Source: an uncultured Clostridia bacterium
GTDB lineage: Bacteria; Bacillota_A; Clostridia; Christensenellales; Aristaeellaceae
Assembly (NCBI GenBank): GCA_946613955.1
Contig: CAMOGC010000111.1
Location: forward strand, 1 to 5,570
Length of the DNA: 5,570 bases
Reading direction: 5' to 3'
Position numbers and translations under genes: made by a program. Numbering within the stretch: the stretch's first letter is position 1; each line of letters starts with the position of its first letter. Below the pieces are notes generated by a model that worked only from the letters and a program-made list of their open reading frames with translations, had not been told where the DNA came from and searched no databases. Of this stretch, positions 5,383 through 5,570 are shown in pieces.

Positions 5383-5570
5383 TCAGAAGAACTTCCAGCG
5401 GCTCAGGAGGAAGCCCGGGATCACCACGATCAGGAAGAAGGCCCAGCTCACCAGGGTGAAGACCTTGATGAACTCTCCGCCCCTGCCGGGATACTCCCGC
5501 ACATAGATCCTGTAATTGATCACGGAGGCCAGGGAGCCGATCAGGGAGCAGAGCCCGGCGGTGTCCGCGC
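5383..5570 (-). CDS. Membrane protein, C-terminal 61 residues only (5' end outside window)
   Basis: A minus-strand reading frame is open from the right edge to a TGA at 5385-5383 and encodes 61 residues. It has no start inside the window, so it is a partial gene and not a small ORF. The fragment begins ADTAGLCSLIGSLAS, which could be the end of a hydrophobic segment. A polar charged loop follows (YRIYVREYPGRGGEF), then a clear membrane span (VFTLVSWAFFLIVVIPGFLL), and it ends in a short basic/aromatic tail SRWKFF. Codon third positions are strongly G/C as in the neighbouring genes, which supports real coding. I do not recognise the family. It lies 94 bases upstream of the CARF nuclease gene in the same direction, with no convincing terminator between, so co-transcription is possible. 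Confidence 0.7.
   Translation of the reverse strand, partial: ADTAGLCSLIGSLASVINYRIYVREYPGRGGEFIKVFTLVSWAFFLIVVIPGFLLSRWKFF

Noticed and set aside
4137..5459. A 440-codon plus-strand open frame lying opposite the CARF nuclease gene.
   Set aside because: It is antisense to a gene with clear CARF and nuclease motifs. Its translation is rich in His, Pro and Arg with no domain-like pattern, and long antisense frames are expected in GC-rich DNA.
5288..5506. A 72-codon plus-strand open frame at the right end.
   Set aside because: It overlaps the minus-strand membrane-protein fragment, which has a real membrane span and consistent G/C third positions; the plus frame shows no such pattern.
1..5570. 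CRISPR array or cas gene to accompany the CARF protein.
   Set aside because: No regularly spaced direct repeats and no Cas10, Csm/Cmr, Cas6, Cas1 or Cas2-like motifs were seen on either strand.

Overview
This is a GC-rich stretch of bacterial chromosome. Shine-Dalgarno sites of the AGGAG/GGAGG type precede most genes, signal peptides are short with Met/Leu/Ala-rich cores, and rRNA-modification genes are tightly packed. This fits a high-GC member of the Bacillota/Clostridia, perhaps a gut or rumen Christensenellales-like lineage. The taxonomic guess rests on style only; the window holds no phylogenetic marker that I can place precisely.

Plus strand, 1-3995. A likely sigma-A-type promoter (about 10-38) precedes rsmH (80-1015) and rsmI (1046-1915). 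Their products put the base (N4-methyl) and ribose (2'-O-methyl) methylations on the same 16S rRNA nucleotide, C1402. The rsmI stop overlaps the start of an unrecognised exported protein (1912-3048) by four bases, so these three genes look like one operon. A 200-base intergenic stretch with inverted repeats follows, then a SIMPL-domain (DUF541) exported protein (3249-3995), closed by a strong intrinsic terminator (about 4012-4050).

Minus strand, 5570-4101. The window cuts into a membrane protein of which only the last 61 residues are visible (5383 to beyond 5570). It is followed after 94 bases by a 395-residue protein (5288-4101) with an N-terminal CARF sensor domain and a C-terminal PD-(D/E)xK-type nuclease domain of the DUF1887/Card1/Can2 family. 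This gene converges on the SIMPL gene at the shared terminator region.

The main item of interest is the CARF nuclease. Such proteins are known as cyclic-oligoadenylate-activated effectors of type III CRISPR systems, but no CRISPR repeat, cas10 or other cas gene is in the window and its neighbours are housekeeping and envelope genes. Its catalytic motif reads S-C-K where characterised Card1 has E-x-K. The pairing of rsmH with rsmI outside a visible cell-division (dcw) cluster is a second point of interest. No tRNA, rRNA, insertion sequence or CRISPR array was seen.
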